Source: Iris pallida (Eukaryota > Streptophyta > Magnoliopsida > Asparagales > Iridaceae). From it: DNA of 64,000 bases. Made by a program: the position numbers and the translations under genes. The stretch lies in NCBI GenBank assembly GCA_029216955.1, contig JANAVB010005597.1, positions 42,145,311-42,209,310 on the forward strand. The letters run 5' to 3'. Every line of letters starts with the position of its first letter. The stretch's first letter is position 1. Below the pieces are notes generated by a model. The model worked only from the letters and a program-made list of their open reading frames with translations. It made no database searches and was not told where the DNA came from. Positions 21,591-32,326 of this stretch are shown here, in pieces.

Positions 21591-22712
21591 TTATTGATGA
21601 TCACGAAGAAAATGATGTCTAACTTCTATGTGTTTTGTGCGTGAATGACAAACAGGGTTCTTAGTCAGATTAATTGCACTAGTGTTATCACAATAAATAG
21701 GAACATTTGTATAGTGCAGATTGTAGTCCTCTAAGGTTTGCTTCATCCATAAAATCTGAGCACAACAACGTCCTGCGGCGATATATTCAGCCTCAGTTGT
21801 TGATAATGCTACTGAATTTTGTTTCTTGCTAAACCAAGAGACTAAGGCCTTTCCCAAGAAATGACACGTGCCACTGGTACTTTTACGGTCTACTTTGCAT
21901 CCAGCAAAATCCGCATCCGAGTAACCTATAAGGTCAAAGGATTTGGTTTTGGGATACCATAAGCCAACTGTAGAAGTTCCTTTAAGGTATCGGAAGATAC
22001 GCTTAATAGCACTAAGATGTGATTCCTTAGGGTTTGCCTGATAACGTGCACATATGCAAACGCTAAACATAATATCAGGGCGACTAGCAGTTAAATATAA
22101 TAAACTACCAATCATACCTCGATACTTACGCTGATCGACAGGTTTGCCACTTTTATCAGCATCAAGCTTTGTAGATGTTGCCATAGGAGTCCCGATTGGC
22201 TTTACATTCTCGAAGTCCTACTTTTTCAGTATGTCCTTCGTGTACTTGGCTTGGTTGATGAATGTTCCGTTCGAGTGTTGTTTGATTTGCAGTCCTAGGA
22301 AGAAGTTCAGCTCTCCCATCATACTCATCTCAAACTCACTCTGCATACACTTGGCAAAATCTTGACAGAGTTATTCATTAGTAGAACTAAATATAATGTC
22401 ATCTACATAGATTTGCACTAGAAGAATGTCATCATTCATGGATTTAATAAATAAAGTAGTATCAATCTTGCCTTTTGAAAATCCATTATCAAGTAAGAAG
22501 GCGCTTAGGCGTTCATACCAAGCACGAGGTACTTGTTTGAGTCCATAAAGTGTTTTCTTAAGCTTGAAGACATGATCAGGTTTTTGAAAATCTTCAAAAC
22601 CAGGAGGTTGTTTCACAAAAACCTCTTCTTTCAAAAATCTATTTAAAAATGCGCTTTTCACGTCCATTTGAAAAAGTTTGAAATCATTAAAACATGCAAA
22701 TGCGCAAAACAT
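21591..22712 (-). pseudogene. Copia reverse transcriptase (C-terminal part) and RNase H
   Basis: The reverse transcriptase part (22712-22371) includes MDVKSAFLN, KTLYGLKQVPRAWYE and the catalytic IYVDD (YVDD box). RNase H (22184-21591) has the copia signature STTEAEYIAA, PIYCDNTSAI and the final RTKHIEVRHHF. Two in-frame stops interrupt the stretch, one at about 22371 and one near 22219. The segment is one base out of frame with the upstream pol, owing to a single-base loss near 22773. These breaks make the enzyme non-functional. Confidence 0.85.
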
Positions 22713-22723
22713 GCGGATGGCTT

Positions 22724-24559
22724 CTAGTCTAGCAACAGGAGCATAGGTCTCATCATAATCAATTCCTTCTTTTGATTATAACCTTGTGCAACTAGACGTG
22801 CTTTGTTGCGTAGAACTTGTCCATCTTCACTGAGTTTATTTCGGAACACCCATTTGGTACCAATTATCGATTGACCAATAGGTTTAGGAACGAGTTCCCA
22901 AACTTGGTTTCTCTCAAATTGATTAAGTTCCTCTTGCATGGCAGAAATCCAAAATTCATCAGAAAAAGCTTCATCAACATTTTTAGGTTCTATTTGTGAA
23001 ATAAAAGCGACATTTGCTGCTATATCAGAATCTTTAAGAGATGAACGTGTACTTACACCTTTGGATACATCACCTATAATGAGAGTTTCTGGATGATCTG
23101 GCTTGAATCTCAATGATTCAAATCTTTGGGCCATACCTTTCACAAGGCTTTTCTTAGTTCCTGTATCTTCGGAACTTTTATCAGTTCTTGCCTCTTGGGT
23201 AGGATCTTTCTCAGAACTCTTCTTAGTCTTTTTAGGTGCATCTTCATCATCACTGTCGCTAGATCTGTGACTATTCAACTCATCAAAGGTAATATTAATA
23301 CTTTCTTCAACAATCATAGATCTTTTATTGAAAATTCTATATCCCTTACTCTTAGCAGCATATCCGAGAAATATCCCGTCATCTGCTTTGGAGTCGAACT
23401 TTTTCAAGTTATCCTTGGTGTTCAGGATGAAACAGCGACAACCAAAAACTTTAAAATAAGAAATGTTTGGAATTCTTTCAAACCAAAGCTCATATGGTGT
23501 TTTCTTCGAGATTGGTCGAATTAACACCCTATTTAAAATATGACAGGCTGTACTAACAGCTTCTGCCCAAAAATATTTAGGAAGATTATGCTGATTAAGC
23601 ATGACTCTAGCCATTTCGCTTAGAGTTCGGTTCTTCCGCTCCACAATACTATTCTGTTGGGGAGTTCTAGGACAAAAAAATTCGTGGTAATATCCACTAT
23701 CATCACAAAACTTTTTGAAATCAGAATTTTTGAATTCGCCACCATGATCACTTCGAATATGAGTAATCATGAAGCCTTTTTTGTTTTGTACCTTTTTACA
23801 AAATATCTGAAATTCAAAAATAGCATCACTTTTGTTTGATAAAAAGTAAACCCAAGTAAATCGAGAGAAATCATCAACATTAACAAAAGCATAGAGTTTA
23901 CCGCCAAGACTAGCGACTCTACTAGGACCAAATAAATCCATATGAATCAACTGCAAAGGTCTCGAAGTACTTACAGCGTTGATGGATTTAAACGTAGACC
24001 TATGTGCTTTGTTCTTTTCACAGTCAACACATACCATATCTCTATTGAATAGAATCTCAGGGAGTCCTTTTACCAACTTCTTTGTATTCAGACGTGAGAT
24101 AGTATCCATGTTTGTATGTCCTAGTCTCATGTGCCATAGCCAGCTTTTATCTTGATTGGCTACTAGGCACCTTCCTGCATTATTAGTATTCTCCAAAAAG
24201 AAAACATAAATATTGTCTTCTCTAATCCCTTTATATACTGGATCACCAGATGACATATCATATATGGTACATTTATCTTTCACAAAATTGATACCATAAC
24301 CATTATCTGCCAAATGACTTATGCTCAATAGGTTATGTTTCAATTCAGTTACTAGACAAACATCCTTTATTATTGGATAAGGAGAAATACCTACAGTACC
24401 ATTACCTATAATATCACCTCTCAAGTTATTTTTGAAGGAGACGTATCCTTCTTTCTTCATCGATAGCGTAGCGAATAAGGATGCATCACCAGTCATGTGT
24501 CGCGAACATCCGCTATCGAGGATCCATTTGCTTCTAACATGAGAGGGTTGAGGGTCCAC
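22724..24559 (-). pseudogene. Copia protease and integrase, start of RT
   Basis: It begins with the protease core (WILDSGCSRHMTGD), then the integrase zinc-binding HHCC region (HMRLGHTN to CVDCEKNK) and the integrase core with its DDE residues: HMDLFGP, RSDHGGEF and VERKNRTL. Then come the GKK-like bridge (FKVFGCRCF), an acidic linker and the start of RT (WVFRNKLSEDG, ARLVAQGYNQ), where a one-base deletion near 22773 shifts the frame. The frame opens without an ATG, overlaps the end of gag by 26 bp and lies one base out of frame with it, so a frameshift or an indel separates gag and pol. Confidence 0.85.
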
Positions 24560-26360
24560 CTACAAAACAAGTAGATGAATCCTTTGGTACCCATTTTCTG
24601 AAGGGTCCATACTGATTAGTTTTAGGTCTCCAGACTAAAGTGTGATTGTTAACAAGCTTTCTTGCTAAACAATACTGTGATATGTGTCCGTGTGTACCAC
24701 AATAAGTGCAAGTCAGTTTGGAACCAGATGTGGTTGAAACTGTGTTCACATGCTTGTTTGATTTCTTGGAGAACCTATAAGTGAAAGCATGATGATACTC
24801 GTGTTTCTTCTGTGCTTTCTTGTTTTTAGTCCTCTTAGGTGTATGCTTTGCATTAGGACTAAAATTAGGCTGTGTCACAGGCATTTCCTGTTTGCCTAAC
24901 TTGATTTCTAACTTTTTAGAAATCGCAATAGACTCTTCATATTTAGCAGTCATAACTGAGAGTCTCTGTTCTGTTACTAAGTGCATCTTCTTCTCTGTGT
25001 CATACAACTTTTGCATCTTACCATAATCTTTTTCTTTCTTTTGAATAGTGAGGATAGCCTCATGATAGTCTACCTTGAGTTTGGCTATCTCTTCCGTGTT
25101 ACCGGTAGTAGATGTCTCTTTAATATCTTGAATAAGATTGGACAATCTAGCTAACTCGGTTGTGTATGCCTTAATCTCTTTTCGAGATTGCTTATACTTG
25201 TCAAGCACATTTTTGTGTTCTTCAAGTAAATCGCTAAAGGCATTTTCTAACTCACCGAAAGTAAATTCATCATATAGAGGGTTTGAAGATACCTTATCAA
25301 ATGCCATAAGACAGACATTTGCATTGCCGCAGGGTCTATCCTCTTCTTCAGAATCACTGGCATCACTTTCATGCCAGATACTTGTGTTGGCATACTTTCG
25401 ATCAGTTGTAGCTTTTCTACTTGATCTTGATCTGTCATATGGACTGCTCTTTTTGGTGGTTGGACAGTCCTTCTTCATGTGCCCTGACTTCTTACATCCA
25501 AAGCATATGGTTTCATCTTTATTGCTTTCTTGGACATCTTTCTTCTTTCTGCTTGTAAACTTTAGGTACTTCTTGAAGTTCTTCACAAGTAGGGCTTGTT
25601 CATCACCACTTGATGATTCTTCATCGGAATCGTTGTATGTAGGTTTTCTTGCTTGAGCTTTGAAGGCAATTGTTTTCTCCTTTGGTGTTGCTTCTTCAAA
25701 ATCTTGCAAGTCGAGTTCATGGGTCATGAGCTTGCCCATCAAAGTTTCCAACGACATTGTGGTGAGGTCGTTTCCTTCAATAATTGCTGTGGCTTTTGGA
25801 TTCCAGTTCTTTGTTAGAGCCCGCAGCACCTTTCTAATCTTCTCGTGATTGCTGTAATCCTTACCAAGAGATTGCAAAGGATTAGTTATATCAAGGAAAC
25901 GAGTAAACATCTGTGTAATTGACTCACCGGGTTTCGTCTTAAAAGATTCATATTCCTGAGTCAGTCTACTAATTTTGGATTCTTTCACTTGGGAAGTCCC
26001 TTCATGGGTTACCTCAAGGAGTTTCCAAATTTCGTGAGACGTCTTACAGGTTGAAACTCTGTTGAACTCGGTTTTGTCAATTGCACAGAATAGTGCATTG
26101 ATGGCTCGAGCATCAAGACTAGCCTTTGCTTTTTCAGCATCGGTGTACTTGTCATGCGGCTTTTCCATAAGAATACCTTCAACCACTGTGGGTGGTGGTT
26201 TCTTATACCCATCAATGACTATTGACCAAGGATCAAAATCTAGAGATTTTAGAAAGAAATTCATTCGTGTTTTCCAGTATGTGTAATTTGTTCCATCAAA
26301 TAGGGGAGGTCTATTTGTGGATTGCCCTTCACCGTTGAATATAGATTTCACGGCTGCCAT
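24534..26360 (-). CDS. gag: Copia Gag polyprotein (608 aa)
   Basis: It forms the virus-like particle and binds element RNA. It begins with ATG at 26360 (MAAVKSIFNGEGQ), 40 bp inside the primer site. The N-terminal half has the copia capsid pattern (FDGTNYTYWKTRMNFFL, then TKNWNPKATAIIEGNDL). A CCHC knuckle CFGCKKSGHMKKDC lies near residue 290, a coiled-coil-like Glu/Lys-rich stretch at about 380-480, and a second knuckle-like CTYCGTHGHISQYC near 560. Two knuckles separated by a coiled coil and a length above 600 aa fit Sirevirus Gag. The frame is open throughout, unlike pol. Confidence 0.85.
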   Translation of the reverse strand: MAAVKSIFNGEGQSTNRPPLFDGTNYTYWKTRMNFFLKSLDFDPWSIVIDGYKKPPPTVVEGILMEKPHDKYTDAEKAKASLDARAINALFCAIDKTEFNRVSTCKTSHEIWKLLEVTHEGTSQVKESKISRLTQEYESFKTKPGESITQMFTRFLDITNPLQSLGKDYSNHEKIRKVLRALTKNWNPKATAIIEGNDLTTMSLETLMGKLMTHELDLQDFEEATPKEKTIAFKAQARKPTYNDSDEESSSGDEQALLVKNFKKYLKFTSRKKKDVQESNKDETICFGCKKSGHMKKDCPTTKKSSPYDRSRSSRKATTDRKYANTSIWHESDASDSEEEDRPCGNANVCLMAFDKVSSNPLYDEFTFGELENAFSDLLEEHKNVLDKYKQSRKEIKAYTTELARLSNLIQDIKETSTTGNTEEIAKLKVDYHEAILTIQKKEKDYGKMQKLYDTEKKMHLVTEQRLSVMTAKYEESIAISKKLEIKLGKQEMPVTQPNFSPNAKHTPKRTKNKKAQKKHEYHHAFTYRFSKKSNKHVNTVSTTSGSKLTCTYCGTHGHISQYCLARKLVNNHTLVWRPKTNQYGPFRKWVPKDSSTCFVGGPSTLSC

Positions 26361-26400
26361 ATATATACTCTCTAGGGTATGTTATATAAGAATATAACCC

Positions 26401-26412
26401 GCTCTGATACCA
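26401..26412 (-). other. Primer binding site of the Sirevirus, tRNA-Met
   Basis: The minus strand reads TGGTATCAGAGC, the exact plant initiator tRNA-Met site, two bases from the end of the 5' LTR. Confidence 0.95.
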
Positions 26413-26414
26413 AT

Positions 26415-27539
26415 TGTAGGATCGTTGAGCACCTCTAGAGGGGGGTGAATAGAGTGCGTGTGTGCAGCGGAATATAATCACCAATTAAAAAAATTAAACA
26501 ATGGCAGATATGTAAGAGAGTAAATAAAGATAGAGAATTCAAACTCAGTAACACATCGATGTATACTGGTATCCCTCTGAGAGGACTAATCCAGTCTCGA
26601 GTACTCTTGCTCGATGTTAATCCACTATGGCACAAGCTTTAATTGAGAGCTTGCAATCTCTTACAACACCGTGCTTGGTGACAAGCGCACGACCAGCTTC
26701 ACAACACCGTGCTTGGTGACGAGCGCACGACCAGCTCCACAACAGAAAAGTTGTTGAAACTTGAACGACCTCTTTACAACTCTTGAGTAACCAAAAGACT
26801 CTAAATCAACTCAGATAGTACTGGCTTTTGGCTAAGAGATGTGTAGGTGAGATTTGAAAATCTTAGATCGTTTTGAAAACACTTGAGTAGTAGAGAAGAG
26901 AAGATGAAGAATGAATTGATGATTTGAAACGAAAAATTCTTCTCTATTTATAGGTGTTTTCACCAACCGAACTCGGGCAGAACTCGGGCAGAGTTCGGGT
27001 GCAAATATCTCGCAAAGAGACGTTGCTCGCTGATTTGGAGGCAACAGAAGTTTGAATACAAACTTGACCGAATTCGGTCAGAGTTCGGACCGAACTCGGG
27101 CCGAACTCGGCTTGGAGTTCTGTCAGGAGATATTTGAAATTCTTTTGCAAAAACAGTTTTCAAACATGTTTTTGGTTATTTGTAAAATCATTTGAAAAGA
27201 CTATTTTCAAAATATGTTTTTGAAATATTTGTAAACGAAAATACAAATGGTAAAAGTAGGCTTTTGAAATAAGGACAGTTTTAACCCTAAGCCAGTATTA
27301 CCAAAATTGATTTTACAAAGTAATTCCTAGACTCAATAAAATATAAAATACAGAATAAAAATGAGAACTGAGTCTTCAGAAGATTTGATGATGTTGACGC
27401 TTTGATTGATGTGGTACATCGTCCGTTGAATATGATTTCATGAATCCTGAAATGATTAGCAGCATTTTCTATATTTTGTGTATTGACTAAAGTGTATGTT
27501 GATTATCGAAATCGGGTGTGACCATGGAATGGGCCAACA
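26415..27539 (-). repeat. 5' LTR of the Sirevirus element
   Basis: 1,125 bp, TGTAG to CCAACA on the plus strand. On the minus strand it contains a CGAACTCGG-type cluster and then a TATA box, so it is the promoter LTR. Confidence 0.9.
26944..27116 (-). promoter_or_regulatory. LTR promoter: CGAACTCGG cluster and TATA box
   Basis: On the minus strand, repeated CGAACTCGG / CGAGTTCGG words (27116 down to 26967) are followed directly by CTATAAATAG (26944-26953). The cluster contains several copies in both orientations, more than in the 3' LTR. Confidence 0.6.
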
Positions 27540-27853
27540 ACTACTACACTCCAACTATGAGTGCCAAGACACAGGTCTTACTACCTCTTTCACTCTGTTA
27601 TGTCCTGCATCCAAGGGACCAATTCCCTTTAATACATTTTCTTTAATGCTGTATTTGCCATGGCCTAGGACTCACCTGCCAGTACACTCCCATAACTGAC
27701 ACCCCAATCTCAGGAACAAATGTGTTCTACTGTACTGACTGAGCACTCCCCTTCTAACATTCACCCCCAGTCAACACCAATTATCCAAAACAGTGAATAC
27801 TTGGCTCCCAACCCACATACTTACATGTCCATACATATATATATATATAATAA

Positions 27854-27989
27854 GGGAGGTAGGGTGCCACTTCACGGGGGGGTGTCTACTTGTCACCCCC
27901 CATGCTATCATCATGCACATGGGTGCATGATGATAGCATGTGGAGGGGTGACAAGTAGACACCCTCCATAGGGTGGCACCTCACCTCCC
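27854..27989. mobile_element. 136-bp foldback (hairpin) MITE in a TA/CT microsatellite
   Basis: The two arms, GGGAGGTAGGGTGCCAC onward and its complement ending GGTGGCACCTCACCTCCC, pair almost along their full length. The loop lies near 27916-27930 (CACATGGGTG). It is bordered by (TA)n on both sides and by (CT)n on the right. Near-perfect pairing explains why both strands look open. It has no target duplication beyond TA, so the superfamily is uncertain (TA fits Mariner/Stowaway). Confidence 0.7.
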
Positions 27990-27998
27990 TCATCCTCG

Positions 27999-28034
<36 letters not shown>

Positions 28035-28563
28035 TCACATATTTAAAAACTTAGAATCCATTAGATACCTATCAAAATGAGCAAGCAACTATTCTCTTGC
28101 ACAAAACTGAAAAAACGGAACAAAATTGGTCACTACGACATTCTAACAAACACCTATGGGGTCAAATTCGTAGCCCTCCTAGAATGGACACAAAACTCCT
28201 TGAAACTACCCCAATAGGATTCATTAGGACCTCAATCTACTCCCTATAAGTCATGCGGTGGGTCTCCTATATGAATACATGAAATTTGATCATAGGAATG
28301 CAAATTTAAAGGGTTATACCTATGTAGGAAAGAGCCTTCACAAATCTCCACGAAAATGGAGAAGATAGATGGAGAATGAGCCTTCACACCCTTGCTAGAG
28401 CCTTCTCCTAGCCTCCTTGAGCTCCCCCAAGCTTTTGCCCAAACAATGGAGGAAAGAGGAAGAAATTTGGAGAAGTTTGGAATGGAGAAAATGATGGAAA
28501 CCCTAGTTTATGGTGGCTGCTATTTTAGGTTAAATGGGGGTTAAATAGGCTTTAGACTAGCCC

Positions 28564-30635
28564 TATAACACCCAGTTTTCCAAATGAGGATAATTTTAAA
28601 ATTTTATAATTATAATTATTATTTATTGATAATTATTTAATATTATGATTTTTGGTGATTTTTAATCATTTTTAAACTATTTAAAATTATGACTTGTGAT
28701 TTTGACATTTTACTATTGTTTGGTTTTAATTTCGAGGAATTTGTCACCCCCAGTTTTCAGAAATAGGAGTATTTTTGTCATTTTGTATTTTTAAAATATT
28801 TTTGAAATTTATTTTATTATTTATGATATTGTTTTGGGATTATTTGAGTCGGGTTCGAATTTCAGCTCAATCCGACTTGAAACGGGGACCCGGGGGTAGT
28901 GTTGACTTTAGTGGACCCACACGTTAGTTAGCTATGGCCCACATGATAGAAATATTTTAGTTAGAGGTTAGACTAATTATTATGGATAAGGTTAGTGTGA
29001 TTAGAGACTTTAGAATGACTAATTTAGCCCCAACCAATTAGCCCTTTCCTAATACTAATAGAATAGGTTAGTGGGGGCATTTTGGACCTTACCATAATAG
29101 GACAAATAGCCCCATATGGCCAGCCACTTTGGGAGAGGATAGGCTCAAGTTCATTTCATTATTCTCATCCACACTCTCTCTCTTGTTCTTCCCTAAATTT
29201 CTAGAGAGCAATACCTAGCAATTTCTCCACCAAATCCTTCCATTTCGCCACCAAATCTTCTTCTTCTTTCCTTCTCCATTCTAGCTAAAGAGGAAGCTAT
29301 CCAAATTTGGGAGGATTCGGAGCTCGTTCGTGTCCTTTTGGAATCTCTACGTGTCGGTGTCGCTCCGGGAAGGCTTTTCTTCGATTCGATCTACCGGGAG
29401 GTATAAATCCCTTCTCCTTTTCATTTCCTCATGCATATAGGTCTATTTTGAACCCATAGGAATGACCACCATGGTTGTATCTCCATTTGTGTCCATTTGG
29501 AGGTCATAGGAGTGTCCTTTGTGTTATGGTTGTGTCCATGTGGGAAAACCCCAAATTTGGACACACTATGTGTTGTTGTTATGTATGAATGAATTATTAC
29601 ATGTTTAATCTCATATTTTTGTATTGGAGATGTGTTCTATAGTGTCTCATATATATATATTAGTGTAGAGAGTGACTTCTTGATATATTATGTTATATAC
29701 TTGTGTTTCTTTTGTCTCAAACTACCTAAATTCGTCATAATTTTTATCCACGTTTTTAGTAGCTAGAGCAACTTAGAAATGTCATAACTTTTAGCTTAAA
29801 ACTCCGATTTATCTCCCTTTTTTTAAAAGAACCGTATCAAAGTTAGATTTCCAAATATATATTTTAATAAGCCAAATTCTTTCCATAACTTTCTGTAGAA
29901 TTATTTGAGTGTCAGCTGTACGAAAGACGAACGCGTTTCGGTATTTTTACGATTCCGGGAGCTTCCGGACACGAAAATGCTATCCGTTTAAAGTTTCGAA
30001 AAGCTAACACGATGAGCTACAACATACTGTAATCCTAGAATTTAGTGAAGACTTAATTGGTATAGTATTGGTTTTAAGTAGAAGAGTGACTATACGATAT
30101 ATGCATTTTGTGTAACCTATGAGCCTATGTAGTATGGATATTAAATGAATATAGAGTATGTAATGTATGATATGTTAGATGAATGAAATAATATATATAT
30201 GATATATATTCTTTTTACATTAATGTATATATATGGTTGAATACAAGCATGTAGGAATGCAATTAATATAATGCATATAAGAAATGCATAAATGCATGAA
30301 TGAAAGAATGATATACAATGTATTCATATGTATAAAACATGTAGCTAATGCATAGATGCATGAATGAAATGAATGTTTGCAATATGTTAATATAAATACA
30401 AGTATCTAATATACATGATATGTATGTATGCATGTATACAATGTAAGTATGTATGTATGTATGCATTTCTATAAACTGAGTTAACCTATAACCTTTTACA
30501 CACATTCATTCGTAAACCCTTTGACATCATGTATCCCATGTCACATACACCTACCTATCACTAAATTTTAGAACATTAACACATCCTTTCACACATGCCA
30601 AACACACATATACTCACTTACTCTTTTACCTCTCT

Positions 30636-30722
<87 letters not shown>

Positions 30723-32326
30723 CCTATATATATAGCTTTCCTATATATATCTATGTATATGAATATGTGAATGTGAATAATATATATACATTATATGACT
30801 AAGTTTGTGTGTCTTGTTAGCTTATGGTTTAGTTTTGTGCTTGGTTTAGTAAGTGACTTAGGCTATGAGTTAGTAGCTATCTTGGATACTTGATTTGTAT
30901 ATACTTAGTTTGTTTAGACCTAGAATTGACTAACTAGACTAGTTGACCATTGTTGACCCAACCCTAGCTAGTTTGAGCATAGTTGACTAGAGTTGACCTA
31001 GTTTGACTTTAGAGTTGACCAAAGTTGACTTTGACCTAGATTGACTTAGAATCATGTAGATTGTATTATAATTTCAATTACCATATAAATTGAACTCTTT
31101 ATAACCTATGTTGCTATAACTAGGACTCTGTGACTCCAGTTGGCCATCTTTTTATATCAGCTGTTCAGAGTATCAGGCGAGTACATTCTCTGACCGTTTC
31201 ATACTTGTCTGGATTTACATTCTTGCTCTAGATTACTGTACTTAATGCTGACACGATTGTTATCACGGATTGGTACTATATGGATCTTCTTTTGAGATAT
31301 TATCCACTTGTATTCACTAAATACATATTGTGATGTGCGTTTCACTTACATATTATATTTATTGAATACCCATATCCTTGTATACTCATTGTGCATATTG
31401 TACTCTCATTATCACATGAGTTCCAAGGATAGACCATTGTATACTATTGTATAACATTGTACAACTATTGTATAACATTGTACATCTATTGTATAATACT
31501 GTACATCCATTGTATAACATTGTACACTATTGTATAAGATAACGTAACTGGAGTGGATCCTTGTGTATTGATTGGGGAGGGGGAGTAGAATTGGTTATAT
31601 ACTCAAATCCTATTGTACAATATTGTATAACTATTGTATATGTCTATTGTACACCCACGTACAATGGAGTTACCATTACATTGTCCTAGACCGTTTATAT
31701 AACCGTATTGTACTCTAAATCACAGTTGGCTTACAGTTCTTACTTATCATATATAGATATTTTCTGTTATCAAATCTCTACTATTTTTTATATACATTCT
31801 TCTTTCAGCGTTTCATGTACCTTACTCTATTGCATGCTTTATATTTCCTAACTTGATATGAACTGCGTGAGATGTTTTGTGCTCGCTCCTGTCCTGACTG
31901 GACCTGTTGATAAATTTTACTGATAGCTTGGAGGTTGCCTGCTAGCCTAGAGGAGACACAGTAGAGGTTACATAAATAGCTAGGATTTTCTTATAGCTTA
32001 TTTTCAGTTGTCTTGAGTTGTATTTACTTACGGATTACTGTATTTAAGATTTAGAATGTATTTCTGGGTTTGTGTATCTTAGACACTTAGACTTCTCTCT
32101 GCTGTATCTCTTTTGGATTTCATGTTTTATCTATCCTTATCATGCTCTACCTTAAATGTGATTGAAACTGTATTGCTATGTCACCTCCATTCGGAGTGTA
32201 TATACTATACAGGTACCTTTATATTGTTAGATGTTTGACCTAGGACAGCGTTCTACCGCCGACACTGCGGCGTAGGCTGGACGTACCCACTTCTCGTGCC
32301 CATACTCTAGGGTGCGGGTCGTGACA
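28564..32326 (+). repeat. 5' LTR of the plus-strand Tekay-like element (3.76 kb)
   Basis: Long LTR with several landmarks: many TGAC-containing GTTGACC blocks (30950-31030), a large TA microsatellite, TTGTATAAC repeats (31440-31660), and the terminal CGGCGTAGGC to GTGACA. The TSS-proximal leader near 29150-29400 is CT-rich. Confidence 0.75.
30639..30719 (+). repeat. (TA)n microsatellite, about 40 units
   Basis: The same site in the 3' LTR (36440-36456) has only about 8 units, so the tract expanded or shrank after insertion. Confidence 0.9.

Larger units (their letters stand above)
18182..27539 (-). mobile_element. Sirevirus-type Ty1/copia retrotransposon with env-like ORF
   Basis: A 9,358-bp element coded on the minus strand. 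The target duplication ACTAC is present on both sides (18177-18181 and 27540-27544). LTRs start TGTAG and end CCAACA. Order on the minus strand: 5' LTR, tRNA-Met primer site, gag with two zinc knuckles, protease-integrase-RT-RNase H, env-like ORF, polypurine tract, 3' LTR. The pol order (integrase before RT) is copia; a large gag and an extra ORF after RNase H are typical of Sirevirus/Maximus. I count about 24 substitutions between the LTRs over about 1.09 kb, plus a ~32-bp indel. Coding frames contain frameshifts and stops, so this copy is inactive. Confidence 0.85.
14459..28563 (-). mobile_element. Minus-strand Tekay-like LTR, split by a Sirevirus insertion
   Basis: On the plus strand it begins TGTCATGACCCGCACCCT, the inverted form of the 3' end of the plus-strand LTR at 28564-32326 (AGGGTGCGGGTCGTGACA). 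Homology continues inward (inverted CTACGCCGC and GGTCAACTGGTCAA blocks near 14510 and 15690). The LTR occupies 14459-18181 and resumes at 27540-28563 after the copia element. Near 28390-28500 the inverted leader region with small fragments like the plus LTR (CTTCTCCAT, TTTCTTCCTC) is visible. Its 5' start is cut at 28563, where the plus-strand element begins. It carries no coding sequence. Confidence 0.6.

Noticed and set aside
30263..30505. 80-codon His/Tyr/Ile-rich frame present in both Tekay-like LTRs (also 36064-36306)
   Set aside because: It is generated by ATGTATGT/ATGCAT-type repeats; the duplication only reflects the paired LTRs, not selection.
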